From: Pseudofrankia sp. DC12
GTDB lineage: Bacteria; Actinomycetota; Actinomycetes; Frankiales; Frankiaceae
Length of the DNA: 64,000 nt
Reading direction: 5' to 3'
Assembly: GCF_000966285.1 (NCBI RefSeq)
Contig: NZ_KQ031391.1
Coordinates: 6,200,430-6,264,429 of the forward strand
Positions 35,742 to 44,615 of the stretch are shown here, one piece after another. The stretch's first letter is position 1, and each line of letters opens with the position of its first letter. A program made the translations under genes and the position numbers. A model generated the notes under the pieces. That model saw only the letters and a list, made by a program, of their open reading frames with translations, made no database searches and had not been told where the DNA came from.

Positions 35742-38501
35742 CTATGCCTCGTCGGGATGCGGGGTGCCGTTCGGCGGGCGGACCAGCCTCCAGCTGATCT
35801 CCATCAGCACCGCGGCCGCGGCCGAGACGCCGAGGGCGGTCAGCGGGCCGCTCGTCCCGACCAGCGAGAGCTCGAAGAACGTCTGCAGGAACGGGACGGC
35901 CAGGACGAGGGCGAACAGGCCCGCCATCGCGGCGACCAGCAGGACCCTCCACCACGTGTACGGCCGCGCGATCATTGCCAGCGCCCACAGTGAGACGCCG
36001 AACAGCGTGAGCGTCGCGAGCGACGTCTCGGCGCGCAGCTCGTGGTCGTAGAAGACGTTGCGGGCCAGGAAGTAGACGAGCACGGTTGCCGTCCCGGCGA
36101 GCGCGCCGGCCGGGACCGCGAAGCGCAGCACCCGGCCGACGAACCCGGGCCGGGCCCGGTCGTGGCTGGGCGCGAGCGCCAGGAAGAACGACGGGATGCC
36201 GATGGTCAGCGAGCTGATCAGAGTCAGGTGCCGCGGCAGGAACGGGTACGGCACCTGGGCGGCGACCACGACGATCGCCAGCAGCACCGAGTAGACCGTC
36301 TTCGTCAGGAAGATGTTCGCGACGCGCTCGATGTTGCCGATCACCCGCCGGCCCTCGGCGACGACCGACGGCAGCGCGGCGAAGCTGTTGTCCAGCAGGA
36401 CGATCTGGGCGACGGCCCGGGTCGCGGGGCTGCCGGAGCCCATCGCGACGCCGATGTCGGCGTCCTTGAGGGCGAGCACGTCGTTGACGCCGTCGCCGGT
36501 CATCGCGACCGTCTTGCCGCGGGCCTGCAGCGCCCCGACGATCTCCCGCTTCTGGTGCGGGGTCACTCTTCCGAAGATCGTGTGCGCCCCCAGCTGGGCG
36601 CCGAGCCCGGCCTGGTCGGTCGGCAGGGACCGCGCGTCGACCGGGTCCTCGGCGCCGGGCAGGCCCAGCTCGCGGGCGACCGCGCCGACCGACACCGCGT
36701 TGTCGCCGGAGATGACCTTGGTGGCGATGCGCTGGTCGGCGAAGTAGCGCAGCGTGTCGGACGCGTCGGCCCGCAGCCGCTGCGCGATCACGACGAGCGC
36801 CACTGGCTCGACCGCGCCGGCCAGGCCGCCGGCCCGGGAACCGGCACCGGCTCCGCTCGCGGTGCCCGTGGCGCCGTTGCCGCCGCAGTCCGTTGCGGCG
36901 GCGCTCGCCGTGCCGGTGCCGCCGGCGCTGGCGGCGAGCGCGTCCGCGAGCGGGCGGTCCGAGCGGGCGAGCAGCAGGACGCGCAGGCCGCGCTCGCCGT
37001 AGGCGTCGGCTGTCGTGAGCGCCGGGTGGCCGGCGGCGAGCAGCACGTCCGCCGCGCCCAGCAGCCACGTCGACTCGGTGCCATCCGGTTCGACGAAGGC
37101 AGCCCCGGACCACTTGCGGGCCGAGGAGAACGGCGCGGCGTCGACCGGCCGCCAGCCGTCCGGCGCCGGGTACGCATCGATGATCGCCTGCAGGCTGGCA
37201 TTCGGGCGCCGGTCGGCCGCGCCGAGCGCCCCGAGCACCGCGGCCACCCGGCCGTCCGGCGCGACCGGGCCGTCTCCGATCACCGTGCTCACATCGGCCG
37301 CCGTGCTCGTGTCGGCCGCTGTGCTCGTGTCGGCCGCTGTGCTCGTGTAGGTTGCCGTGGTTTCGGCGGCCGCCGTGCTCTCGTCGGTCGCGCCGCTCGT
37401 GTCGGCCTCCGTGTCGCCGCCGGCCGCGGGGCCGAGGGCGCGGACCTCCAGGACGTCCATCGCCGGCTCGGTCAGCGTGCCGGTCTTGTCCAGGCAGACG
37501 ACGCTGACCCGGGCCAGGCCCTCGATCGCCGGCAGCTCCTGGACCAGGCAGTTGCGCGCGCCGAGGCGCACCACCCCGGCGGCGAAGGCCAGCGAGGTCA
37601 GCAGCACCAGCCCTTCGGGCACCATGCTGACCAGCCCGGCCACCATCCGCCGGATCGCCTCCGGCAGGTCGTTCTGGTCGACGACGAGCTGGCTGATCAC
37701 CAGCGCGATCCCGGCCGGGATGATCAGATAGGTGACGATCCGCAGGATCCGGTTGACGCCGTTGCGCAGCTCCGAGTTCACCAGGGTGAACCGGCTCGCC
37801 TCGGCGGCGAGCCGGGCGGCGTAGGCGTCGGAGCCGACCTTCGTCGCGACGAAGGCGCCGGAGCCGGCGACGACGAAGCTGCCGGACATGACCTCGTCGC
37901 CGGGCCGTTTGAGCACCGGGTCGGCCTCGCCGGTCAGCAGCGACTCGTCGACCTCCAGCCCGTCGGCCTCGGTCACCGTCCCGTCGACGACGATCTTCTC
38001 GCCGGGGCCGGTCTCGATGACGTCGTGCAGCACGATCTCGCCCGGGTGCACCGCCACGGCGACCCCGTCCCGGCGGACGGTCGGCTCAGCCTCGCCGATG
38101 ACGGCGAGCCGGTCCAGCGTCTGCTTGGCCCGCAGCTCCTGGATGATGCCGATCACCGAGTTCGCCAGGATCACCGCGCCGAACAGGCCGTCCTGGATCG
38201 GCCCGACCACGCAGATCAGCGCGAACAGCACCCCGATGATCAGGTTGATCCGGGTGAACACGTTCGCCGCGAGGATCTCCCGGACGGTCCGGCTCGTCCG
38301 CGTCGGAACGTCGTTGACCTGGCCGGCCGCCACCCGGCTCGCCACCTCGGCCGCCGTGAGGCCGCGCGCGGGGTCGGCGGGCCAGCCGGGGCCGCCGACC
38401 GCACCGAGGCTCCCGCCGTCGCCGGGCTGCGGGGCGGGGCGCTCGGGGCCGTCGGCGGCGGCCGGGCCGGTGGACGGGCCGGGGTCGACCCGCTGCTCCA
38501 T
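35742..38501 (-). CDS. P-type cation-transporting ATPase, CtpE-like
   Basis: A 919-residue P-type ATPase. Transmembrane pair around IIGVLFALICVVG; actuator motif DESLLTGEADPV; membrane helix with VSMVPEGLVLLTSLAFAAG (PEGL ion-site motif); phosphorylation site VVCLDKTGTLTE; hinge VAMTGDGVNDVLALKDADIG. The C terminus has several more helices. PEGL and the overall layout match the actinobacterial CtpE group, linked to Ca2+ uptake; the ion cannot be proved from sequence. The nucleotide-binding domain is enlarged by low-complexity insertions, including a Ser/Thr/Ala repeat encoded at 37285-37356. Single gene. Confidence 0.95.
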   Translation of the reverse strand: MEQRVDPGPSTGPAAADGPERPAPQPGDGGSLGAVGGPGWPADPARGLTAAEVASRVAAGQVNDVPTRTSRTVREILAANVFTRINLIIGVLFALICVVGPIQDGLFGAVILANSVIGIIQELRAKQTLDRLAVIGEAEPTVRRDGVAVAVHPGEIVLHDVIETGPGEKIVVDGTVTEADGLEVDESLLTGEADPVLKRPGDEVMSGSFVVAGSGAFVATKVGSDAYAARLAAEASRFTLVNSELRNGVNRILRIVTYLIIPAGIALVISQLVVDQNDLPEAIRRMVAGLVSMVPEGLVLLTSLAFAAGVVRLGARNCLVQELPAIEGLARVSVVCLDKTGTLTEPAMDVLEVRALGPAAGGDTEADTSGATDESTAAAETTATYTSTAADTSTAADTSTAADVSTVIGDGPVAPDGRVAAVLGALGAADRRPNASLQAIIDAYPAPDGWRPVDAAPFSSARKWSGAAFVEPDGTESTWLLGAADVLLAAGHPALTTADAYGERGLRVLLLARSDRPLADALAASAGGTGTASAAATDCGGNGATGTASGAGAGSRAGGLAGAVEPVALVVIAQRLRADASDTLRYFADQRIATKVISGDNAVSVGAVARELGLPGAEDPVDARSLPTDQAGLGAQLGAHTIFGRVTPHQKREIVGALQARGKTVAMTGDGVNDVLALKDADIGVAMGSGSPATRAVAQIVLLDNSFAALPSVVAEGRRVIGNIERVANIFLTKTVYSVLLAIVVVAAQVPYPFLPRHLTLISSLTIGIPSFFLALAPSHDRARPGFVGRVLRFAVPAGALAGTATVLVYFLARNVFYDHELRAETSLATLTLFGVSLWALAMIARPYTWWRVLLVAAMAGLFALVLAVPFLQTFFELSLVGTSGPLTALGVSAAAAVLMEISWRLVRPPNGTPHPDEA
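37285..37356. repeat. 18-bp tandem repeat inside the P-type ATPase gene
   Basis: Four units of about 18 bp (consensus GTGCTCGTGTCGGCCGCT, the last degenerate). They encode a repeated Thr-Ser-Thr-Ala-Ala-Asp hexapeptide in the nucleotide-binding domain. Confidence 0.9.
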
Positions 38502-38762
38502 GTGTCCCCCTCAGGGCTCAGGCTCTGGCTGGGCGCAGCGGGCGACGGTCCGTGACCCGTCCGCGCGCCCGCCGGCCGGTCTGGGGCATTTTCCCGGGGC
38601 GGTCCGGGAACCCGTCCTCGCGACGGCGTCGGTGCCGACGTCACCAACCGTATGCGAGCAGTTTGACCAGTTGGCAACGTGTGCCTGTCGGCTGGGCGCC
38701 GGATCACCCCGCGAGCCCGTCTCGCCGCCTCGACCGGGCCGGCTGGCGAGCACGATGGGTGC

Positions 38763-39764
38763 ATGCACCCCGAGGCGCCGACGCTCGCCTACCGCGTCAA
38801 GCCGTTCGGGCGCTCGGCGCCCCTGTCACGGCCGCCGGCCGTGCCGGTCGTCAGCGACCCGGCCGCCGGGGTCGCGGCGCTGCGCGCGGCCGTCGCCGCC
38901 GGCCGGGTCGCCGTGCTGACCGGCGCCGGGATCTCGACCGAGTCGGGCATCCCGGACTACCGGGGCCCGAGCGGTGCGCCGCGGCGCAACCACACCCCGA
39001 TGACCTACCAGCAGTTCACCGGCGACGCATCGTCCCGCCGCCGCTACTGGGCCCGCAGCCACGCCGGCTGGCGGCACATCGCCGTCGCCGCGCCCAACGC
39101 CGGGCACCGCGCCGTCGCCGCGCTCGAACGGGCCGGCCTGCTCACCGGGATCGTGACCCAGAACGTCGACGGCCTGCACCAGGCCGGCGGCGCCCGCGAC
39201 GTCGTCGAGCTGCACGGCAGCCTCGCCCGTGTCCTGTGCCAGGACTGCGGCGACGTCAGCGCCCGCGCCGAGCTGGCCGACCGGCTGGCGGCGGCGAACC
39301 CGGGCTTCCGCGCGGACGTCGTCGACGCCGGTGTCTCCGGTGCCGAGGAGCCCGACCCGGCCTCGGCCGCCGAGCCCGGGCCCGCGACGGGCGGGCGGGT
39401 CAACCCGGACGGCGACGCCACGCTGGCCGAGGCCCAGATCGACCGGTTCGTCATGGTCGGCTGCCGGCACTGCGGCGGCCGCCTGGAGCCCGACGTCGTC
39501 TTCTTCGGCGCGACCGTGCCCCGCGGCCGGGTCGACGCGGCGATGGCCGTCGTCGAGGCCTCCCGCCTGCTGCTCGTCCTCGGATCGTCGCTGACGGTGA
39601 TGTCGGGTTACCGGTTCGTCCTGCGGGCCGGGCAGCTCGGCATCCCGGTCGCCATCGTCAACCAGGGCCCGACCCGCGCCGACGCGCGCGCCGGCCTCCT
39701 GGTCGACGCGCCGCTCGGCGAGATCCTGCCGCCGCTGGCCGCCGGGCTCACGCCGCCGGGCTGA
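38763..39764 (+). CDS. Sirtuin family NAD-dependent protein deacylase
   Basis: Removes acyl groups from lysines using NAD+. The 333-residue protein has VAVLTGAGISTESGIPDYRG, TGIVTQNVDGLHQAGG, the catalytic His in VELHGSLARVLCQDC, the zinc site CQDCG with CRHCGGRLEPDVVFFGATVP, LVLGSSLTVMSGY and AIVNQGPTRADARAG; all core residues are intact. An extra acidic Pro/Ala segment lies between the zinc pairs. ATG 38763 is used, though no strong ribosome site precedes it and an upstream start cannot be excluded. The GNAT gene follows within about 40 bases, which fits an acetylation/deacetylation pair. Confidence 0.93.
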   Translation: MHPEAPTLAYRVKPFGRSAPLSRPPAVPVVSDPAAGVAALRAAVAAGRVAVLTGAGISTESGIPDYRGPSGAPRRNHTPMTYQQFTGDASSRRRYWARSHAGWRHIAVAAPNAGHRAVAALERAGLLTGIVTQNVDGLHQAGGARDVVELHGSLARVLCQDCGDVSARAELADRLAAANPGFRADVVDAGVSGAEEPDPASAAEPGPATGGRVNPDGDATLAEAQIDRFVMVGCRHCGGRLEPDVVFFGATVPRGRVDAAMAVVEASRLLLVLGSSLTVMSGYRFVLRAGQLGIPVAIVNQGPTRADARAGLLVDAPLGEILPPLAAGLTPPG

Positions 39765-39805
39765 CGGTCCGGACCGGCTGGATGGCACTCTGCCAGGATG
39801 GGGCC

Positions 39806-40381
39806 GTGGGCACCCAGGAGCGGGCGGACGTCACCTTCCGGGCCGCGACCCTCGACGACGTGCCCGAGGTGCTGGCACTGGTGACGTCGGCCTACCGCGG
39901 CGAGCCGAGCCGGGCCGGCTGGACGACCGAGGCGGACCTGCTGGACGGCCAGCGCACCGACCCCGAGGGCATCGCCGCGATCGTGACCGGCGTCGGCGGC
40001 CTGGTGCTCGTCGCCGCGGCGACCGGCATCGACGCAACGGCCGCCCACGCCGAGCCGGCGGGCCGGATTCTCGCCTGCTGCCAGCTGGAGCACCACGGGA
40101 CGGCCGGCTACTTCGGCATGTTCGCCGTGGTCCCCACCCTGCAGGCCGCCGGCCTGGGCTCGGCCGTGCTCGCCGAGGCGGAGCGGTACGCCCGGGAGGT
40201 GTTCGGCGCCGACCGGATGGAGCTGCAGGTCATCGCCCAGCGCGCCGACCTGATCGCCTGGTACGTCCGCCGCGGCTACGCGCCGACCGGCGTGATGAAG
40301 CCCTTCCCGTACGGCGACGAGCGCTTCGGCCTGCCCAGGCGCCCCGGCCTCGCCTTCACCGTCCTGTCCAAGCCGCTGTAG
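39806..40381 (+). CDS. GNAT family N-acetyltransferase
   Basis: Transfers an acyl group from acyl-CoA. It begins TFRAATLDDVPEVLALVTSA; the acetyl-CoA loop lies in FAVVPTLQAAGLGSAVLAEA, where Q-x-x-G-L-G corresponds to the usual R/Q-x-x-G-x-G/A. MELQVIAQRADLIAWYVRRG and the final YAPTGVMKPFPYG are typical of the C-terminal half. GTG 39806 has GGATGGGG just upstream and is preferred; ATG 39782 in the same frame is the alternative. Probably in one transcript with the sirtuin, so it may act on proteins that the sirtuin later deacylates; this is inference. Confidence 0.92.
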   Translation: MGTQERADVTFRAATLDDVPEVLALVTSAYRGEPSRAGWTTEADLLDGQRTDPEGIAAIVTGVGGLVLVAAATGIDATAAHAEPAGRILACCQLEHHGTAGYFGMFAVVPTLQAAGLGSAVLAEAERYAREVFGADRMELQVIAQRADLIAWYVRRGYAPTGVMKPFPYGDERFGLPRRPGLAFTVLSKPL

Positions 40382-40561
40382 CCCGCGGGGCGCACGCCGC
40401 CAGGGGCGCGGCGAGTCATACCCGGTGGTTGGGCGAGGGCCGGGACGCGCGGCCACGAAGGATGACTCACCTCGGCGCCGCCCGCGCGCGGACGTGCTGA
40501 CTGGACCCGGCGCGGACGGGCTAAGATCTGATTCTACGGGATGTAGTAGGGCAGGGGCGGC

Positions 40562-40915
40562 ATGGTCAGGATCCTTGCGATCGCGGTGGCGGTGGCGACG
40601 CTGCTGCTCGCCGTCTGGGTGTTCTTCCTCGCCTGGCGCAACCGGCCGATCGGGCGGCGGGTGCTCTACGGGGTCGCCGTCGCGGAGGCGCTGCTGCTCG
40701 CGCAGGTGGTCGGCGCGATCGTGCTGGTCGCGCGGGGTGAGCACGCGGCCGAGCCGCTGACCTTCACGATGTACCTGGTCGCGTCGACCATGGCGCTGCC
40801 GGTCGGCACCTGGTGGGCGCTCGGTGAACGGTCCCGGTCCGGGACGTCCGTGCTGGGGGTCGCGGCGCTGGTCGCCGCGGTGCTGGTGCAGCGCCTGCAC
40901 CAGACCTGGTCGTGA
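40562..40915 (+). CDS. Small integral membrane protein (4 TM)
   Basis: A 117-residue protein, almost wholly hydrophobic, with four predicted helices: ILAIAVAVATLLLAVWVFFL, GVAVAEALLLAQVVGAIVL, MYLVASTMALPVGTWWALG and VLGVAALVAAVLVQRLHQ. No catalytic motif is seen. Start ATG 40562 has GGGCAGGGG upstream. Its stop overlaps the start of the next membrane protein (GTGA), so the two are translationally coupled and probably form a complex. The function is unknown. Confidence 0.88.
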   Translation: MVRILAIAVAVATLLLAVWVFFLAWRNRPIGRRVLYGVAVAEALLLAQVVGAIVLVARGEHAAEPLTFTMYLVASTMALPVGTWWALGERSRSGTSVLGVAALVAAVLVQRLHQTWS

Positions 40916-41556
40916 CGCCCGGCGACGCGGGCACGGCCGCGCCCGCTGGACCGGCTGGATGTGACGACGAGCGGGCCGCGAGCGAGCGGGCCGCCCGACC
41001 GGCGGGGAGGACGACCGCGATGACGACCGAGACGGCGCCGGCCGAGGCCGGGACGGCAGCCACGGGCGGGCCGCCTGACGCGGGCGCCGAGAGCCGACCA
41101 GCGGTGGCCGAGGCGGCACGCGGCGACGCGGCCGGCGCCGGTACCGCGAGGGTCCGGGGTCCGGGGCGCACGCTGATCGCGGTGTACGCGGTGTTCGCGG
41201 TCGCCGCCACGTCGCGGGCCGTCGTCCAGATCATCACGAAGTTCCACGAGGCGCCGGTCGCCTACCTGCTCTCGGCGCTCGCGGGCGTGATCTACATCCT
41301 GGCGACGGCCGGGCTCAGCCGGCCGTCGGCGCTCGGGCGCCGGGTCGCGACGGGCGCCTGCGCGGCGGAGCTCACCGGGGTGCTCACCGTCGGCACGCTC
41401 AGCGTCGTCGACCGCGGCCTGTTCCCGGACGCGGCCGTCTGGTCCGGCTACGGCGAGGGCTACTTCTTCCTGCCGCTGGTCCTGCCGGTGCTGGGCCTGT
41501 GGTGGCTGCGCCGGTCGGCCAGCCGCGTGACGCGGCCAGGCGGCTCGGCGGCGTAG
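40912..41556 (+). CDS. Integral membrane protein coupled to the upstream small protein
   Basis: A 214-residue protein with GTG 40912 inside the upstream stop. The first 85 residues are Ala/Gly/Glu-rich and disordered; then four hydrophobic helices: LIAVYAVFAVAATSRAVVQI, YLLSALAGVIYILATAGL, GACAAELTGVLTVGTLSVV and GYFFLPLVLPVLGLWWLRR. No known domain. A second start (ATG 41020) would remove much of the disordered leader and also precedes the helices. The pair of membrane proteins is likely a functional unit whose role I cannot name. Confidence 0.85.
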   Translation: MTPGDAGTAAPAGPAGCDDERAASERAARPAGRTTAMTTETAPAEAGTAATGGPPDAGAESRPAVAEAARGDAAGAGTARVRGPGRTLIAVYAVFAVAATSRAVVQIITKFHEAPVAYLLSALAGVIYILATAGLSRPSALGRRVATGACAAELTGVLTVGTLSVVDRGLFPDAAVWSGYGEGYFFLPLVLPVLGLWWLRRSASRVTRPGGSAA

Positions 41557-41627
41557 GTCCCGTCACGCCAGCCCGCATAGGCTCCTGCATCGGCCAGGGC
41601 CGAGCGGGCGCGCACTGAGAGGTCGCT

Positions 41628-42503
41628 ATGCGGATCGTGGGGTTCAGGGACGGCAACCGGACGATCGTCGGCCCGCTGGCTGACGGGACCGCCGCCGTAG
41701 TGCCGCTCGGCCCGGTCGAGGACTTCTACGCAGACCTGCCGACGTGGCGGGCCCGCGCCGAGCAGGCGCTCGGTGACCAGGCCGGTGCCCGGCCCGTGGA
41801 CGCGCTCACGCTGGCCCCACCGATCCCGCCGGCCGCCCGGGTGCTGTGCGTCGGGCTGAACTACCGGGCGCACGCCGCCGAGACCGGCATCGAGCCACCT
41901 AGGTACCCGAACCTGTTCGGCCGCTGGACGGTGTCGCTGACCGTGGACGGCGCCCCGGCGCCGGTGCCGGCGGGTGAGCGCGGGCTCGACTGGGAAGGCG
42001 AGCTCGGGGTAGTCGTCGGCGCCGACCTCGCGGACGTCGACGAGGCTGCGGCGCTGGCCGGGGTCTTCGGGTACGCCGCGTTCAACGACCTGTCGGCCCG
42101 GCGCGCCCAGGGGCGGTCGCCGCTGTGGACCGTCGGCAAGAACGCGGACTACTCGGGCCCGCTCGGCCCGGTCGTCACCGCCGACGAGGTCGGCGACCCG
42201 GCGGACGGCCTGCGGGTCCGGACCACGATCCGGACCCGCGCCGACGACGGCTCGACCGTCGAGGAGCTCGTCCAGGACGGCGACACCAGCGACATGATCT
42301 TCACTGTCGGCCAGGTCCTGGCCTACCTGAGCAGGACGCTCACGCTGCACCCCGGCGACCTGCTGGTGACCGGCACGCCGGCCGGGGTCGGGTACAGCCG
42401 CAAGCCGCCGCGTTACCTGGTGCCCGGTGACTGGGTCCGAGTCGAGATCGACCGGGTCGGCAGCGTTGCCACGCCGATCGTGGACGCCGCCGGTCGCGGC
42501 TGA
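41628..42503 (+). CDS. Fumarylacetoacetate hydrolase family protein
   Basis: A 291-residue FAH-fold enzyme. An N-terminal cap with MRIVGFRDGNRTIVGPLADG, then the catalytic core: VLCVGLNYRAHAAETG, the acidic metal site LDWEGELGVVVGADLADVDE, GYAAFNDLSARRAQ and VTGTPAGVGYSRKPPRYLVP. E-x-E and the downstream Asp for the divalent metal are present. Family members include fumarylpyruvate and acylpyruvate hydrolases and 5-oxopent-3-ene decarboxylases; the substrate is not decidable. Its own start lies about 70 bases after the membrane protein gene. Confidence 0.95.
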   Translation: MRIVGFRDGNRTIVGPLADGTAAVVPLGPVEDFYADLPTWRARAEQALGDQAGARPVDALTLAPPIPPAARVLCVGLNYRAHAAETGIEPPRYPNLFGRWTVSLTVDGAPAPVPAGERGLDWEGELGVVVGADLADVDEAAALAGVFGYAAFNDLSARRAQGRSPLWTVGKNADYSGPLGPVVTADEVGDPADGLRVRTTIRTRADDGSTVEELVQDGDTSDMIFTVGQVLAYLSRTLTLHPGDLLVTGTPAGVGYSRKPPRYLVPGDWVRVEIDRVGSVATPIVDAAGRG

Positions 42504-42531
42504 CCGGCCCGGTCCCGGGTGCCTCGGCCGG

Positions 42532-43521
42532 TCACCGGCGGTGCCGCTCGGCGAGCAGGCGGCGCTGGTCGGCTGCCGCGATCAGGCCGAGCATCGCGAG
42601 GCCGCCGATGAAGGCGGCGACCCCGACGTCGGAACCGATCCAACCGGTCGCGCCAGTGCCCTCGGCCGGTCTGGTCGACGGGTCCAGGCCGGCGCCGGCC
42701 GGCCGGGTCTCGACCGCGTCCCGCGGGGCGTCCACGGCGGCCCCGGACCTCCCGGCGCCGAGCGCGGTTCCACCGGCGCCGGCATCGACCGCGCCCCGCG
42801 GTACCGGGGTCAGCCGGACGCAGGCGGCCGGGTCGGTCGCCTGCTCGGGCAGCGCCGGGTCGAGGTCGCTGCGGGCGGCGCCGTCGTACCGGCCGTCGTG
42901 GTTGTAGTCGACGCCGTGCAGCTCGAGCACGCCCTGGCCGGCACGCAGCTCGTCCGCGACGCGCCGGCTGACGGTGACCGTGCGCTGGTAGCGGGCATCA
43001 CCGATGGGGAACCGGTCGAGCGCGAGCTCGCTGGCCGCGCTGGTGTCGCCGGAGGTCGTCAGGGACACGGCCGCCGGCCCGTGGTAGGGCAGCGCGTCGG
43101 TGGTGCGCAGGTGGCCGCCGGCTCCCCGGCCGGTGAGGCCGGCCGGCGGGCAGGAGAAGCGCCCGCCGATGTGCAGGTGGGCCGGGTGGGGGAGGCCGGG
43201 AGCCAGGCCGCGGGGGGTGACCGTGATGGCCAGCTGGGTGCCGCGCAGCACGGCACGGGCCGAGCCGGCGGCACCGGAGCCGTTCTGCGGCCCGAGCTCG
43301 CCGATGAGCGTCACCGCTGCGCCGGGCGCCGGGCTCGCCGCCGTGGCGTCGAGGCTGACCGGGACGCCGGCGGCCATGGCCGGCGCGAGCGCCGTCGCCA
43401 GTCCGAGGCCCAGTCCGAGGCCCAGCCCGAGGCCGGTCGCCAGGCCGACGCCGACGGCGCGGCTCCCGGTCGCCGGCCGCGAGCCGGCCCGTCTTCCACG
43501 GATGGGCGTCGGCGCGCGCAT
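42532..43521 (-). CDS. Exported CHRD-like protein with C-terminal membrane anchor
   Basis: ATG 43521 has AGAGGGGAACCG upstream. The N terminus is Arg-rich followed by an unusual (Gly-Leu)n hydrophobic stretch and ALAPAMAAG, a signal-peptide-like start. The central part carries LDATAASPAPGAA, HPAHLHIGGRFSCP, VSLTTSGDTSAAS and LELHGVDYNHDGRYDG, resembling CHRD/superoxide-dismutase-like beta domains with His and Asp/Asn metal-binding candidates. Near the C terminus DVGVAAFIGGLAMLGLIAAA is a single membrane helix followed by an Arg-rich tail, so surface anchoring is likely. A role is not known. Confidence 0.78.
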   Translation of the reverse strand: MRAPTPIRGRRAGSRPATGSRAVGVGLATGLGLGLGLGLGLATALAPAMAAGVPVSLDATAASPAPGAAVTLIGELGPQNGSGAAGSARAVLRGTQLAITVTPRGLAPGLPHPAHLHIGGRFSCPPAGLTGRGAGGHLRTTDALPYHGPAAVSLTTSGDTSAASELALDRFPIGDARYQRTVTVSRRVADELRAGQGVLELHGVDYNHDGRYDGAARSDLDPALPEQATDPAACVRLTPVPRGAVDAGAGGTALGAGRSGAAVDAPRDAVETRPAGAGLDPSTRPAEGTGATGWIGSDVGVAAFIGGLAMLGLIAAADQRRLLAERHRR

Positions 43522-44237
43522 CGGTTCCCCTCTCCAGGCTCCTGACTCCGCGTGGCCGTAGCCGTGTAGTCGCGGAAGGTAAGCAGCCGCATCGAACGGC
43601 TGGCTGTGGGGGAGCGTCAACCGGGGGCTCGGTGCTCACCCCGCTCGGGTGGCTGGGGTCGACCGGTGCAGCCCGCCGCGGGCGCAGGAGTGCGCTGGTG
43701 CCGCGGGCCGCCGCGGCGCGTGCCGGGGACTGCCTGGTCGACGGAGAGGCCGCCCGTCGCTGTTGTCCACGCCGTTGACGATTCGGGCGCGAGGTAAATG
43801 ATCATCTGCGATTCGGTTGCGCCCGGCGGGGGAGGACAGCGCGGCCGGATGTTTCCAGCGGCCCTTGGGCGACCGGCCCAAAAAGGCGGGCACTTGTTCC
43901 CAAGAACGCTTGTCAAGCATCCGGAACGCTGAAACCAGGAACCTGGCCACCGGCGGCCGGCCGAGGTGGCCGGAAATCTTGACTGTCATCGATGAAGGGA
44001 CATGTCGGCCTGTTCCACCATCGGCATGTCCACCGTTTTACCGGAGTGTTCGGAAGGTGGCTACGGGCTCTTTCGCGCGCGAATGCCCGGACGCTCCCTG
44101 ATCCATTTTTCTCTTCGCCACCGCGGAGGTTAGGCTGCGTCCCGCAGTCATTTCCGAAGTCGTATTCCGTACGGACGGCCGAAGGTCTTGGGGGAAGCCC
44201 ACGGACCGGCGGGCGTCGAGCGGACGAGGGGGATCGA
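43522..44237. other. Long intergenic/leader region upstream of the secreted repeat protein
   Basis: No gene seen. The region is less GC-rich near 43790-44170 and has several inverted repeats, e.g. the CCGGCCACC...GGTGGCCGG pairing at about 43943-43973 and a TCCGTACGGA palindrome at 44166-44175. It could hold a long structured 5' leader for the downstream gene. Confidence 0.4.
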
Positions 44238-44507
44238 ATGAAGAAGTCGATGGGCCGCCGGGTCGCCGCTGTCGCCGTCACCGGAGCTATCGCCGTTGCG
44301 GTTGGCATCGGCCCGGCGGCAGCCGCGCAGGCCTGCGACTGGGGCGACAAGGGCAAGGACAGCGGCTGGAACTGGGGTGACAAGGGCAGGGACGGCTGGG
44401 GCAAGGACGGCTGGGGCAAGGACCGCAAGGACGGCTGGGGCAAGGACGGCAAGGACGGCTGGAACAACTGGGGCGGTAAGGACCGCAAGGACGGTTGGAA
44501 CTGGTAG
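44238..44507 (+). CDS. Small secreted Gly/Lys/Asp/Trp repeat protein
   Basis: An 89-residue protein with a clear signal peptide: MKKSMGRRVAAVAVTGAIAV followed by AVGIGPAAAAQA and a likely cleavage before or after the single Cys. The mature part, about 55 residues, is nothing but degenerate repeats of the type DGWGKD/GKDRKDGW, with Trp about every 5-10 residues alternating with Lys and Asp. ATG 44238 has GAGGGGG eight bases upstream. I know no family for it; high Trp with regular charge suggests wall or polymer binding, adhesion, or an antimicrobial-like peptide. Two strong terminators follow it and it has a long leader, so it is a well-insulated, likely highly expressed unit. Confidence 0.82.
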   Translation: MKKSMGRRVAAVAVTGAIAVAVGIGPAAAAQACDWGDKGKDSGWNWGDKGRDGWGKDGWGKDRKDGWGKDGKDGWNNWGGKDRKDGWNW

Positions 44508-44524
44508 TCACCACGTGACCTGAG

Positions 44525-44557
44525 GGGTTCGGCCCGTCGAGAGAACGGGCCGAACCC
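44525..44557 (+). terminator. Strong hairpin terminator after the secreted repeat protein
   Basis: A perfect 13-bp stem (GGGTTCGGCCCGT with its complement) around a 7-base loop, 17 bases after the stop codon. Confidence 0.88.
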
Positions 44558-44584
44558 GGACGGTCTGGGCCACCCCAACGGCCG

Positions 44585-44615
44585 GGGCGGCGCACCATTT
44601 CAGGGTGCGCCGCCC
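44585..44615 (+). terminator. Second tandem hairpin terminator
   Basis: A perfect 12-bp stem (GGGCGGCGCACC with its complement) and 7-base loop, followed by TTCTA. It lies 27 bases after the first hairpin and gives a double terminator. Confidence 0.75.

Noticed and set aside
36042-38555. An 837-codon + strand open frame opposite the P-type ATPase
   Set aside because: Composition is only Arg/Gly/Ala/Asp/Val with no domain; the ATPase on the other strand has all family motifs.
44045-44237. A c-di-AMP (ydaO-type) riboswitch before the secreted repeat gene
   Set aside because: The GGGGGAAGCCC patch suggested it, but the remaining conserved blocks of that class are not present.
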